Below, in pieces: positions 1-10,238 of a stretch of DNA of 32,536 bases. Origin of the DNA: Plakobranchus ocellatus (lineage: Eukaryota > Mollusca > Gastropoda > Plakobranchidae); NCBI GenBank assembly GCA_019648995.1, contig BLXT01004129.1, positions 278,241-310,776 of the forward strand. Direction: 5' to 3'. The notes under the pieces are model-generated. The model saw only the letters and a list, made by a program, of their open reading frames with translations, ran no database searches and was not told where the DNA came from. Position numbers and translations under genes: made by a program. The stretch's first letter is position 1. Every line of letters begins with the position of its first letter.

Positions 1-26
1 GGGGGGGGGGGGGGGGGGGGGGGGGG
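1..26. repeat. 26-base poly-G at the window edge
   Basis: A pure G run at the very start, out of keeping with the AT-rich sequence after it. It may be a contig-edge artefact or a real homopolymer at which assembly stopped. Confidence 0.7.
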
Positions 27-3000
27 AGCCCATTTGTTACATATATCTGTTATATTGTATGATACTGACAGTATGTGCTATTCCTGTGCGATGAATTGTG
101 TAATTTGCTGCACATTTGTATCCTCTTAATAGAGTGTGCAAGGTCTATTGCATAGCTATTAAAACTGATGCTTTCTCTGTCACATCTTGCCCGAGTGATT
201 AGTGCAAGGCAGTGCACTTTGCCCAACTTTGTTAGGATTGTAAGTGATTTCAACTTATCCAGTTGTTCAAATGATGGAAAAAAAAAACCCAAAAACAAAA
301 CTTAATTGTGAAGTTAAAAGTATTAAAATCAAATTGATTTGGATTCAGACCAGGAGATCATAGTGAACCTTGGATTTAAGAAGATACTTGGGCCTGGACT
401 TGTATTATTGTTGAAGATACGATATGGCTAGGTTAAGGGAAAAACTATCAGAGACTAAGAGGCAATAACTAAAGATCTGTCCCTGTTAAATAGTTGCAGT
501 CCCAATACTCCATAATAAATGATTAAATCCAATTTTTCTTTTTTGGAAAAATGTGTACATTTCTCATAAAAGCAAACTTGGGAACCACAAACTTTTGGCC
601 TTTTCCTAAGCATGAACATAGGTTTAGTCCAATGGTGAAGCATGAGATAAATCAAGATCATTTTCACCTCCTGTTTTTTTTCTATCCTTTCAAGGTTCTT
701 GCCATCTTTCCATCGCACTGACTTACACCCGCTTCTGCATACACATACACATTCTTATACTCATAACAAAGCGTAGAAAAACTTGTGAAATCTTGTTGGA
801 TGTTAATTTGCTTTCGTATACAAGTCTTAAAACAGCTTTGTTTCCCCTTTCTACGCCTGAGATTGGTAAATTTATCATTGATTTTATTCGGGTTTTTTTT
901 TGTTTTTTTTTTTAAATAAGGTCAATGAGGAGAAAAAAACCTACAATTCATGTATCCCTTTGTTGGGACCAAGGTCATATTGAGTTTGAGCTCATTGGCT
1001 TCAAGGTTCATTGTAATGTATATAGAGATTTCTATTGAATGGTCTTAATGCTTTCTTAATTCTTGGTGCCTTTCATATACAATTTTGGTTTGGGGTATCA
1101 ATATAGGCCAGCTTATGTCTGCCTCAAATACAGTAAACACTACTGAGTAGAATGATAAAGCTTGCCTTATTTCAAAATAAATTTGAATGAGACTGTACAT
1201 GATTAGGCTGTATCTGTATCTCACTACACTACTCTCTTTGATGTACAGAACATCATCATCATCTGTCTATGTAAGTAACTGTGACGCAGCTGTCATACCT
1301 CATCAAATTTTAAGTTCAATTTTATCCCCGTGTTATTTTTGCTCAAGATAAATCAGATTTGTATATTATGCTTTTATCACTTATGGTGCTTTATGTACAC
1401 CTGCCATGTTTTATTGATTATAAATTGATGTTTGAAAACACTAGTTTGCTTCTGTCTTTGATATAATAAATCTGAGTTCTCCTGAATGTTTGAGCAAACA
1501 ATATTCAACAATTGAATTTATTCACAATTATTCCCTTCCACTGTGAAAACAATAGTACCATCGAAACCTCAAGTATAAATGTCTCTAGATCAGTCCCAAA
1601 AAGAAATCCAGTCGCATTTGCAGCAATTTAAATCCTTGATGTAATCTGAAACTCAAATTTGTAAGTAAGATGGCAAACTTTGCATTGGTAACAACTCAAC
1701 TGGATAAAGATAACGTGTTCAGTGTCTCCCTGAAGTTTTACGATATGCAGTAAGAACACATGTAATAAATTGGCATAGAGGTCAAAGCTCTCGTTGCACC
1801 ACATTCAAATTCATACCCAGCCTGTAGGAGATTCTGGCAGATTCTATGAGCGGAGCTCTCTGAGAAGTGTAAAGGCTCTTTTCTATGGCTTTTTTTTTCC
1901 ACAAAATGTTCTCATTTTGTGTTGGTATGACACATATGTTGAAGCTGCATTAAGAGATAAGCTTTTCATTACTGACTTTAAAAAGTAACTATTGCAAAAT
2001 ATTTGATTATTACTAATAGCAACTGATGTGAAGTATTGCCTCTCAATGAAAACAGACTTTGCTTCAAGAAGCATTTACAATTTATAGATGTAGTTTCATT
2101 TTAATTTCAACTTATGTCAACAGAGAGAGAGAGAAAAATCTAGCAGCAACAAAATTGCCACAAAAATTGGATTTATTGCACTCTTAAGAGCTGTGCCACA
2201 ATTACACAGATCGAGAGAATTTGTCAAGATTCCCAACAAAAAGTCTTAGATTTGGGCTTTTATTATGCAATCTCAATATTATATGGCCTCTTTCACAAGC
2301 AAACCATTATGTTATGGTGCCAAATTCTATGTAATATGACACAAAATTCACAATATGTTACAAATTAAGCATTTATACAAGTTTTACATAAGTATGTACC
2401 GTACTAATCATAGCTTGATTGTGGTATCAGCTGCACTCTTTAAGGAACACAAATGTTTTAAGCAACAATAAAAGAAAACATCAACATGAAATTTACATGT
2501 TTACAATAATTACATAATAATATGATACAAGTAAAGCATATGAACCTATGTCTTGAGACCAGTGCTAATTAGAACAACATAATTTTTGGAAAATAGACAA
2601 CCTTTTGCTTTTCAAGATTCTTTAGGAAAAAAAAAAAGTTAACACTTTTGTATCTTTAATCCAATTGAACTTAACTTTCATTTTTAGCTTTTTCTTTTAA
2701 TGATAAGCTTCAACATAATTTCAACAAGAAATTAGAATAGCAATTCTGCAAAAGATTTTAATTGTGATTTGTGGCTCATATATGGACTTGTCTCAAAACA
2801 TGTGTGTACATACAATATTAAAATTTTCTATTGAAATACTTTAAACGCAGCCCTATTTCAGATATTGTGCAAATGGCGGTGTGTTGAAGTATGGGGCCTT
2901 AAAATCCAGCCTTTCTATGGCGTAAAATAACAAGAGCAAACATCATCATCAATAATAAAACACGTTGATCCCAGTAAATGCAACATGATAAAGATATTTC

Positions 3001-3474
3001 ACTTTTAAATTTCTTCCTCTGGATCAATATGAAACTTTCTGGGGCATTTAAAAAAAATGTATGACAAAATGCTTTACATGCTTGTGAAAGATTAATTCAA
3101 AAATCGTTTCTTTAATTTTAGATCACAATTAAACACAATCTGGAAAACAAAAATTTGCCAAAAAGCCACAGTACAAAATATTATCATCAAGTCACAGGAA
3201 ACAAGGTTGAAAACTTCAAAACAACTTGACATTAATTTAGTATTACAAAAAATATCTATAAAAGAAGAACCACACTACAAAGAGGAGTATTACTGTATCC
3301 TAGGGTGGAAGAGTCAACTTTGCAAGCAGGTAGCACTAGAAACCAAAGTCAAAAGTGTGCATTATGGCATGAGAGGGTGCTGGCTACAGTTGGCAATATG
3401 GCCGATAAAGATTTCAGGAGACCCTCTGTCATCTAATCTGACAACAATGAGCATGGGTGCCTCATGAAACTGAG
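27..3474. other. Non-coding AT-rich flank
   Basis: Both strands are dense in stops. Homopolymer runs and short CATCATC motifs occur (1251-1262, 2940-2949). The 3290-3467 block is GC-richer and open on both strands for 35-85 codons, but without convincing splice context. No gene supported. Confidence 0.6.
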
Positions 3475-3598
3475 CTATTTAGCAAGCTTTTTCAAGAAAA
3501 AAATTGCCAAGAATTTCTCACTAGTCTCAGGAGTTTGTATGCGAACTTTCTGAATTTTATGCTCTCCCCCGAGCATAAGGTAGCTCATGCAAACAAAA
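3475..3598 (-). CDS. Candidate terminal exon, unassigned, weak
   Basis: Follows a 16-T tract plus AG on the minus strand. One completing base, then 40 codons including MSYLMLGGEHKIQKVRI and SEKFLAIFFLKKLAK, stop TAG at 3477-3475. Protein-like in composition, but length and context do not exclude chance, and no partner exon was identified. Confidence 0.22.
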
Positions 3599-4597
3599 CT
3601 AAAAAAAAAAAAAAAACTATCTAACTTGTCAACTTTATCATCCTACTAATACCAAAACAATGTATTCTATTTGCAACTGCAATTTGAGGGAGCGTAAGGC
3701 CTTAAGCCCTAATTTCTGAAGCAAGTAATAAAAAAAGGCAATGTAAAGCAACCAAGCATACATCAAGGGAAACAATCATTTGGATATATTAAAATGCACA
3801 ATAATATTTCTATGTCTCTCGACTGCTTAATAATCATTGAGACAAGAGAAATGAAGGCAGTTATTGACCGCAACCCTTTTTTTTATGAGTTTCTTTTATG
3901 GTTTTGCAATGTTTTCTTTTTTTTTTTAATTTGTTGCTGTATATGCAATAGAATCAACTACATTTGAAGAAAATCAGATCAACACTAGAGGAATAATGAC
4001 AATAAATCCTATCTGGGCAGCCAAAAATAATTTGCTACAACTGATGTATTAGATTTATCCTCTTTTGTATAATAGGCCTATCGACCTTAATTTTTCTGCT
4101 CTCTGTTATGCACATCATTTACTTTGGTGTTGATCTGTACATGAAGGCTCAGGACAACTGGCTGAAAAGTCTACCAGACCTTCACTACACTAAGAGGCAG
4201 ATAAAATACCTCAATGTCTTTTTTCATTTAATTAGGATTCAGACACTGAGTTAAAGAAAGAGTTATGTGATGATGATAAATTAGTTTACAAAAATTTTTA
4301 TCACATATAATGAAACAACATATTGCCTAGGATTCAACAGAGTCATATGACTATTTAACCATATCATTTGAGAATCAATCCCGAACAAGTGATCACTTTC
4401 AATTATACATGTATCAGTAAAACTCAAATTACTTTCTGCTATCTTTCGTAAAGAAAAGTTCCAATACTTTCCAAAAAAACAAACAAACAAGAATTCTTAC
4501 TTTATTTGTCAAGTCTACAGTATGGCAAAGAGTAGATCTGTGTCAAAGCTAAAGATTTTTTTCACAACAGGAGTTGATAATGATATAGTGTGCCCTT
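3599..4597. other. Non-coding stretch
   Basis: AT-rich, poly-A and poly-T runs; nothing supported. Confidence 0.6.
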
Positions 4598-4828
4598 TTA
4601 ACTCTTAGAGAGGCGAATTTTCAGGACCTGCAAGGTCCCCCAGAGGTGAATTAATTTGGAGTTTTTGAAATATTGAAAGGTGTTATACAAAAATGCGCAT
4701 AACTTTTTTATTTTCCAACATAAAACAACAAACCGTGCACCTATGGAAAGGAAATTGAATACAGATTCATATGAAATAAAAATTTATGCCACCAACCTTT
4801 TTGCTTTTTATGTCTGTTTTTGTGTTTG

Positions 4829-5053
4829 TCAGTGGTTCTGATAGTGGAGGCGATGCCAGCCACTTGCTAGATCTACATCTAAATCTTGCTCTCCAGGAGC
4901 TTGAACCATAGGCTCAGGCTTCCTAACAAGTCCCCTAAATATTAAATGTGCATCTTGTACAAATTTAGCACTATTCCTGCCATTATCGTCTGCACACAGT
5001 TTCTCAAACAGGTCAGGAATTGGGACCGGTCTAGCCATGATTTTCAACAGCAT
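4829..5053 (-). pseudogene. Residual transposase N terminus, family 1 copy 1
   Basis: 74 codons, with a likely start at the internal Met of KIMARPVPIP. Reads DLFEKLCADDNG, FVQDAHLIFRGL, DVDLASGWHRLHYQNH then stop. No DDD catalytic triad or C-terminal Cys-rich domain remains. The same stop after HYQNH occurs in copy 2, so the truncation predates the duplication. The piggyBac assignment rests on the TTAA flanks and layout more than on the peptide. Confidence 0.5.
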
Positions 5054-5111
5054 AGCACACGTTCAGTTCTACATTTGTTTACTTCTCAATTTCTAACCCA
5101 ATCTAAAGCGT

Positions 5112-5152
5112 AGACTGCTAGTCTTAGCAGTCTGAGAAAGGGGAATCCCCTT
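5112..5152. repeat. Two adjacent hairpins inside family 1
   Basis: AGACTGCTA/TAGCAGTCT with loop GTCT (5112-5133), then AAGGGG/CCCCTT with loop AAT (5138-5152). Both persist in copy 2 at the matching place, the first with one arm mismatch. Confidence 0.6.
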
Positions 5153-5229
5153 AAAAACGAAACTGAGCCTTTTCCGGTTGTTCCGTGAGTGTAAAATTGT
5201 ATACTGGAGCACTAGACTAGGTATAGTGC

Positions 5230-5293
5230 TATCGCGACTATAGTCGCGATAACCTCTGGGAGACCATATACACCATCGCGACTATAGTCGCGA
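5230..5293. promoter_or_regulatory. Paired subterminal palindromes, family 1 copy 1
   Basis: A perfect 22-bp palindrome (5230-5251) and a perfect 18-bp palindrome (5276-5293) share the core TCGCGACTATAGTCGCGA. Centres are 44 bp apart, the outer one 23.5 bp from the element end. Probable transposase-binding sites (inference). Confidence 0.65.
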
Positions 5294-5312
5294 AAACCTT
5301 TGGAAGAGTTAA

Positions 5313-7404
5313 GATACCCACATAAATGACATAGCTCTAATTTGTATAGGTATCAATTAAGTTTTTTTCCCAAGTATTGATACACATAGAAAATTCTTAA
5401 AAAACAAAATTTTAGCAAAGTATCACATGACTTTGGTGGAACAAAAAAAAACATTTGGATGTTTTCAGGAACAAACCAAATTTATATATTTCAATTTAGA
5501 GTTAGGTGCATATTTAGTCTTGCCATGCATGTTTCTGTCCATCAACAGTAAGACAGATGAATGAATTCCCTCTCAACCAATTGAAATCTTCTTAATAAAG
5601 TGAAAATAACATATCTATTTATAGCCTGCTAGCAAAACAGATAGGAAGAGCAGATAAGCTAGAGATCTAGAAAGCTACAAATAATTCCTCTAGGCAGCAT
5701 TACGTTGCTCATCAACAAAAATTACATTAAAAATAAAAAGTTTCATAGCTTCAAAAGCGTTTAAAAGTTTACAGGGGGCTTATTTCAGTGGAGTTAATTT
5801 CTTTGTATAGAAAATTGATGGAATCTTGACTGAAAATAAAACTAGATGGGTTTTAATAAATGATTGTCTGCCCTTTTGAAAATAGATTTTGTTTTTTCTG
5901 AGTCATTGTGAAATCTTCTATTACTTAGCAACACACAATGGATACAGCGCACTCTGGATCTATCATTGTAAAAGGGAGCAATGATATTATGTTGAAATAG
6001 AAAATTCTTGATATATCACAATACAAAGAGGGAAAAACGCTCTCTTGTTGTTATAACTCGGTACTAAGTTGCCAAAGTGTTATGTACTGAAGGAAGAGGA
6101 AGTAGTTTCCCTACGAAAACAATTGTTTGTTCTATCTCTATCTCTATCTATCTGGTGAATTAGATAACAGTATGGGAAGTCCTCAGGAAAGGATTTCATT
6201 TAACAAAAATTTTTTTACTGGAAAAAGCATAAAAAGAGTATTGAGGAGACAATAAAAAGTCAACATAAGAGAAATGTATGGAAAACACGTCGATAAAATA
6301 CATTTTTTTAGACAAAATCGAAGAAAATATTTGGGTCTTGGAATACACATCAATACATGTAGAATTCTAATAAAAGCAATGACTATATAGGTGGAGTGCA
6401 CTGTATGAAACTAAAGCATTCAAAAGACCAGGCAAATCCTGTGCCATGTTCTAAGGTTGCATCCTTGTCCAGCACAGGAGTCTAAATCTACGAGATCTAG
6501 ATTATTCCAATCACCTGCACCACCTACTTCTCTACTTCTAGATCAAACTTAATGTTATCCTCATCATTATCTCCTTCATCATCAATTGGACCAGACGTAG
6601 ATTAATCTGATTCATCATCATCTTTTGAGTGAGCTGAGGGAGGAGGCCATACTGAGACATCACAACTTGCCAACCAGATTTAAACCTCAAGTTTTGCATG
6701 ACGTGAACTAAAACTTTATAAGATTGTAAAAAAGTCAAAGGTGTATGGAAGAAAAGAGCAAGACTTCCTTTTAATACCCACAAAAAAATCTATGGATGCT
6801 AGAATGCTTACCATCTTGTCTTATCAGAGCATAACCATTTAAAATTTTAGAGATGGGACTCATTTTTTTTTTGTTGCATCAATGGTCTTCTATTAAATTT
6901 GAAAAGCCATCCGTGAAATAGGAGGACTAATGAACTAAATCCCAGCTGCCAGATCAAAAAGTATGACTAAGGTTTTCATTATTTTTTTTCTTTTTCTTTA
7001 AAAAGTTTTTAAAATATCTCCGTCTTTTTGGCGCCAAATTATTTTTCCTAATTTCATTGTTACAAAAAACATTTTAAAGAAAAATTTTTAATAGATATTA
7101 TTTCATCATTAATAATATGGGATATAAATAAAAAACATCATAATAGTCCTGAAATGAAATAAAAACAAAACTTTCGGTGCTGGAACTGTTTGTTTCATGT
7201 GATAAAGTTGGGTTTACAGTTTTTGATTAATGATGACTTTGATCTTATCTACAGCTTCTATCTAATTCATCAGTAATTTTATTTCGTTTCAACTAGATTC
7301 AAACAAATAAATGAAATACTTTTTACAATATTAAAATTCCTTCACAAATCAAATAAAACCACGCAAAAATACACACAAATATTATTATCAACTCAGATCT
7401 CAAC
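5313..7404. other. Non-coding stretch with one acidic relic-like patch
   Basis: Mostly featureless. Around 6538-6670 the minus strand in one frame reads SVWPPPSAHSKDDDESD, a stop, then GPIDDEGDNDEDNIKFD, which looks like a decayed acidic N terminus, possibly of a transposase. Not strong enough to name. Confidence 0.4.
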
Positions 7405-7510
7405 AGGGGATGTGGCCTAATACTAAGCAGAGTGAGAGAGATTTCACTTTGATCAGTTGATTTGAGTTCAAGCCCCGCTTGGGACAGTATTAAAGGTAAA
7501 GGTAACCAGC
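7405..7510 (+). mobile_element. tRNA-derived SINE head, candidate
   Basis: Pol III A box TGGCCTAATACTAAG (7413-7427) and B box AGTTCAAGCCC (7465-7475) at a tRNA-like spacing of 38 nt, followed by CCGCTTGGGAC and a GGTAAA-repeat tail (about 7495-7506). Not a functional tRNA: the acceptor and anticodon stems do not pair well. Confidence 0.45.
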
Positions 7511-8287
7511 GATAGCAAGGAACTCTAGATGTAAATAAAACTAGAAATCTTGAAGCATCTTAGGGGGAAAACATTTTTTCCTTATAAAGAATCCATAGTT
7601 GTATTGCCTTCTTGGCTTTTGTGTGCAGATCTGGAAATCTTCCTGAATAAATCCCCTTACACTGGTCAATAATGAGAGTGGAATGTGCATTCTGAGCAAA
7701 TGTACAACAAAACCTGTAAACTCAATGAATTTACCATACACCACATGAAACTCCTCCACTTTCAATGTGAAAACCCTCTTAAAAAATATGTGCACTGAGC
7801 AAATCTTTCAGTGGCAATTGCAGGCACTCTTTAAAAGGGAATCAGCAGCTGATCAATATCAGTTTAAAATTTCAATTCTGTGATAGACCATGAGTCGTAA
7901 ATGAAAAAAAAAATTGATGTGGAGTTTAAAGTTGAATGAAAGAAGAAAGAAATGCTGATAAAATACACTCTACATGTTGACCCACATCAAGAAGGCAAGG
8001 GAGCCAAAGATGAGAATCCTGAACATGTAGGTTCAGATCTAAATCTACTTCACTAAGAGGACAGAGAGCTAAAGATGTACATCAACACTCAAACCCACCT
8101 CTCACGTTTTCTATGCTTCAAGTTACAAAAGAAACAAACAAAAAAAACAACTTTGCCTTTTCTGAACAATATGAACTTTATAAAAAATAAATAGTTAAGC
8201 TCTAAGGTTCACTGAGTGAAACATTAAAGTCCAAAACTTAAGTAAAATGTGTACAATTTTTTATGATGCCAATAATTGTGTTTCAAT
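7511..8287. other. Non-coding stretch
   Basis: Nothing supported beyond a short open block at 7691-7560 (minus strand) that I rejected. Confidence 0.5.
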
Positions 8288-8425
8288 CTATCCATCACCA
8301 AGTGGTCTGAAGCTTGCTGGCACTCCCTGGGTCAAGTGCTGGAGACAAGGTTGAATGACAGAAAGTTCAGAGCCAGCTGCCAGGGTAAAATTGTTCTTAA
8401 TCACTGCATTAACAACCATAACTAT
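8288..8425 (-). CDS. Candidate terminal exon, unassigned
   Basis: A minus-strand block with an excellent acceptor (TTTTTTTTCTTTTAG) opens in phase 0 for 45 codons, IVMVVNAVIKNNFTLAAG through PASFRPLGDG, then TAG at 8290-8288. It is GC-richer than its surroundings. It could be an alternative last exon of DNTTIP1, since the donors at 12647 and 13843 are phase 0, or the end of an unrecognised gene. No homology known to me; chance openness is possible. Confidence 0.35.
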   Translation of the reverse strand: MVMVVNAVIKNNFTLAAGSELSVIQPCLQHLTQGVPASFRPLGDG

Positions 8426-8695
8426 CTAAAAGAAAAAAAATTAAAACTTTAGGAATCAAATTGTAGATTAGAAAGAAAAAAAGAAGTAGATTTTCTCTTT
8501 TCTTTGTACTTTACAGAGTAAACTTCAGAAAGAAAAATATCTTGAGATCACTCCTCATGAGATGAATGTCACATATACATAGAATTTTTGAAAGGAAAGA
8601 ATTTCAAATCCTTTTTCCTTCTTCGTAGTATTTTTCCATATTTTTCATTGGAATTAACATAGAGCTATCTGGATTTCCCCATTGCAAACCTTGGA

Positions 8696-8722
8696 AAGAG
8701 AAAGAGAGAGAGAGAGAGAGAA
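8696..8722. repeat. (GA)n microsatellite
   Basis: About nine to ten GA units in intergenic sequence. Confidence 0.85.
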
Positions 8723-9195
8723 GTCTCAGACTGTTACAATGGTTTAAAATGGTCAAAATGCAACTTCTGGCTCATTTGGATTGGTCCTCAGACAAGTATG
8801 CTGATGCAGTGACCCATCAAGCTGTTCTAATCTATACCAAAATGCTTTCTTCATTACTAGCTAGAAATAGAACATTTTATTCTTAGTCTTGACCTAAACT
8901 ATTGATTTCTGGCTCAGGCTTTCACTGTATAAGAGATTTAGAAATTACAGTACCAAAGTAAATACCAAAAGTTTCAAAATGATGTAACAATGTTATTTCC
9001 ACAGACATAACAATACATTAAATCCATCTAATCCAAATCTGAAATTCAAAAATTCACATATAATTTGATGTCAGTTAATTTTTCTCTATTTGAACTGTAA
9101 TGGAATTTTTCAGTTGGACTGAAGTATGACGGGAGTAGTGGGTGATTTTAAACTCACTCATCACTTTTTTGGCCTTTATCGATGTCCAAGAATCA

Positions 9196-9248
9196 TTTTA
9201 AAAACCTTTTTGAAAGTGGAATTTTTAAAAACCTTTTTGAAAGTGGAA
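9196..9248. repeat. 27-bp tandem duplication
   Basis: TTTTAAAAACCTTTTTGAAA followed by GTGGAA occurs twice at a 27-bp period, nearly without change, downstream of DNTTIP1. Confidence 0.75.
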
Positions 9249-9834
9249 CAATGGCTTTAAAAATGTTTCCCTGTATAAAATTCTCTCTTTCGTTTCTCCT
9301 ACTATGCATATAGCAACAGCTTTATTTCTATGTTTCCTGACACTTCTTTATTGTTGAGTTTGGGCAAGTATGCAATAAAATGCACAAACATTGAATAAAG
9401 GAAGTTATTTCTCCTGAAACAATCCAAAATGAGACACAAGTTGCATTCTATAACTTTCAAATTAATTTATGATGAAAGGTGTGTCAAAATACAGGATTTA
9501 ACTTTTTCCTTGCAGTGTGATAAAAAGCAGAAAGATTCACCAAATGTTTTGTTGTTTTTTTTAAGTGGCAATTTGCAATATTTGACTCATTAGGACTAAT
9601 CCCAAGAGATGTGATCTTGACTACTTCATTGTTAGTGTAACGGGAGCAAAACATAAAGGGACATGAGAAAGGCATGTAAGCGAGTATTTCTTAAACTTAT
9701 TTCTTTGATCAGACAGTGAGACTTGACTCCACCCCAAAATGAGTTCAATAGTGTCTTTAATGTAACATAGATTGCACAAGGTCTGCTTCCAAGGAAGTTC
9801 ACTTTTTATCATTTAAAACATAATTTAAGCAACA

Positions 9835-9840
9835 TTTATT
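9835..9840 (-). terminator. Putative poly(A) signal for DNTTIP1
   Basis: AATAAA on the minus strand about 216 nt after the DNTTIP1 stop codon, which would give a short 3' UTR (10055 to roughly 9815). Judged only from the hexamer and its distance. Confidence 0.4.
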
Positions 9841-10055
9841 GAAAACTTCCTACATACATATATACAATATTTTTAAACACAGAATCACAGTCATTAAGCA
9901 TTCCTTTTGCTCATTTCTTTGTAAGTGTACACATCTTTGATACATCTGAAATTAAAAGTATCCAAAGCCTGAAGTGAAGCTACGACTCTCTGCAGGACAC
10001 TGGCATTCCTACAAGCAGACCACAAGGATTGCATTCACACACAACTACCATGTGT

Positions 10056-10238
10056 CTAATCTAAAAGGAAGTTGGGATAGTCTGATTCAGCAGTCTCCAG
10101 GTCGGATGCCGATGGTGAGACAGCACCTTCCTCAAACCCACTGGCAACATTGAAGGGAGATATCACAGAGGATGGTTGCGTGTCGTCATTGTCAGCTGTG
10201 GAGAGGAACTCCATTTCCTCAGTGTCAGCAGGGGACAC
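10056..10238 (-). CDS. DNTTIP1: DNTTIP1 exon 13, acidic C-terminal tail and stop
   Basis: Acceptor TTGCCCCTCAG, phase 0 entry, 60 codons and TAG at 10058-10056. Acidic and Ser-rich (VSPADTEEMEF, TADNDDTQPSS, SASDLETAESDYPNFLLD). The composition is typical of an unstructured acidic tail; its role is unknown. Confidence 0.75.
   Translation of the reverse strand: MSPADTEEMEFLSTADNDDTQPSSVISPFNVASGFEEGAVSPSASDLETAESDYPNFLLD

Larger units (their letters stand above)
4602..5308 (-). mobile_element. piggyBac-like non-autonomous element, family 1 copy 1 (707 bp)
   Basis: Flanked by TTAA at 4598-4601 and 5309-5312, the hallmark piggyBac target site. Ends are CTCTTAGAGAGG and, inverted, CTCTTCCAAAGG. 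A second copy of the same length lies at 15271-15977. Inside on the minus strand is a short frame beginning MARPVPIPDLFEKL, placed where a transposase N terminus would sit; the catalytic and Cys-rich parts are absent. Two palindromes lie next to the 5308 end. Confidence 0.8.
8426..9834. other. DNTTIP1 downstream flank
   Basis: Contains the GA microsatellite and the 27-bp duplication; no coding signal. If 8288-8425 is an alternative last exon, this is intron. Confidence 0.5.

Noticed and set aside
3207..3467. 86-codon plus-strand frame
   Set aside because: No splice context or known domain; the opposite strand of the same block is also open, so the openness reflects local composition.
6538..6783. 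Minus-strand frame and an overlapping acidic DDDESD/DDEGDNDED frame
   Set aside because: Interrupted by a stop, with no terminal repeats located; could be a transposon relic but not demonstrable.
7560..7691. Minus-strand block after TTTGCTCAG, 43 codons including LIIDQCKGIYSGRFPDLH, then a stop
   Set aside because: Protein-like and with an acceptor, but no partner exon, no known family, and several such short frames are expected by chance in 8 kb.
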